Made by a program: the position numbers and the translations under genes. Of a DNA stretch of 64,000 bases, positions 63,930 to 64,000 are shown piece after piece; within the stretch, counting starts at the first letter, position 1, and every line of letters begins with the position of its first letter. A model generated the notes under the pieces. That model saw only the letters and a list, made by a program, of their open reading frames with translations, was not told the DNA's origin and did not search any database. Source of the stretch: Roseovarius sp. THAF27. GTDB lineage: Bacteria > Pseudomonadota > Alphaproteobacteria > Rhodobacterales > Rhodobacteraceae. Where the stretch lies: assembly GCF_009363655.1 (NCBI RefSeq), contig NZ_CP045393.1, positions 2,170,001 through 2,234,000 on the forward strand, written 5' to 3'.

Positions 63930-64000
63930 TCAGGCTTGATCCGCGTTTTGCCAGGGCCGCTGGCAAGGCATGGTCTCAGTCAGCGCGAACCGCCGCATCT
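63930..64000 (-). CDS. Partial phage CDS (C-terminal end only)
   Basis: A frame ends with TGA at 63930-63932 and reads MRRFALTETMPCQRPWQNADQA from the edge, spacing 45 bases before the GIY-YIG-like gene. It may be the C-terminus of a gene that starts beyond the right edge, or a 22-residue peptide from ATG 63998. Nothing more can be read. Confidence 0.3.
   Translation of the reverse strand, partial: MRRFALTETMPCQRPWQNADQA

Larger units (their letters stand above)
40695..64000. mobile_element. Prophage (lambda-like siphophage module) inserted at a tRNA, left end in window
   Basis: From the tRNA to the right edge, all supported genes are on the minus strand and form phage modules: packaging (59.6-62.4 kb), head (54.3-59.4), tail (48-54.2) and lysis (43.3-45.8). 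Between lysis genes and tRNA sits an AT-richer three-gene accessory operon, where phages usually carry moron genes. No integrase, repressor or replication genes are in the window, so the other end lies to the right. Gene order and composition change at the tRNA support insertion there. Confidence 0.85.

Noticed and set aside
43291..64000. Rhodobacter-type gene transfer agent cluster
   Set aside because: The gene order (GpA terminase, gpW, portal, S49-capsid fusion, DUF2190) and the presence of a lysis cassette and accessory genes fit a lambda-like prophage better than the compact RcGTA set.

Overview
The window looks like a chromosomal segment of an alphaproteobacterium of the Rhodobacteraceae (Roseobacter group), with a prophage filling its right third. 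The evidence is the high G+C and codon use, the ppx-rlmE and purM-purN pairs, TRAP transport, and a cobalamin methyl-transfer gene set of the kind found in this family. The identification rests on gene content and protein motifs read by eye; no database was searched.

Host part, about 1-40.6 kb. A PhoX-type phosphatase leaves the left edge. Next is the branched-chain amino-acid operon ilvB-ilvN, preceded by a promoter, a 15-residue leader peptide rich in Leu/Ile/Val and an attenuator-type terminator. After an XRE-type regulator and a Rieske oxygenase come ppx-rlmE, a secreted acidic RTX-like protein, and a one-carbon operon (PF13769-type small protein, methylenetetrahydrofolate reductase, methyl-THF:corrinoid methyltransferase). 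Its likely partner, a corrinoid protein, lies 22 kb away at 34.3 kb beside a DUF1638 gene; together they look like parts of a split cobalamin-dependent methionine synthase. Then follow an atypical Nramp-family transporter, a TRAP transporter with a universal stress protein, a Tat-exported oligopeptide-type binding protein, an Asp/Glu-racemase-family enzyme, anmK, tyrS, a quinone reductase, an arsR-acr3-arsH arsenic operon, aroK-aroB, xerD, a CorC-type protein, a PA0069-type radical SAM protein, sufE, rnd and purM-purN. Two kinds of intergenic palindromic repeat occur here: a 27-bp element in six places, always near the 3' ends of genes, and a 116-bp compound hairpin element next to sufE.

Phage part, about 40.6-64 kb. 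A tRNA with anticodon CAU (probably tRNA-Ile2) marks the junction. To its right lies an AT-richer accessory segment with a tightly coupled three-gene operon: a STAS + GHKL-ATPase protein, a DUF4325 STAS-like protein and a small protein with an N-terminal hydrophobic segment. This is the best candidate for an undescribed (possibly anti-phage) system. Beyond it, all on the minus strand, is a full lambda-like structural and lysis module. In transcription order it runs: GIY-YIG-like protein, gpZ-like protein, small and large terminase, gpW-like protein, portal, protease-capsid fusion, DUF2190 capsid protein, head-tail joining, tail terminator, tail tube, tail assembly chaperones joined by a putative -1 frameshift site (A AAA AAG), tape measure, tail tip proteins, a beta-helix tail fibre, and a lysis cassette with a membrane-anchored endolysin, spanins and holin-like proteins. 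No phage integrase or repressor is visible; they would lie beyond the right edge or have been lost.
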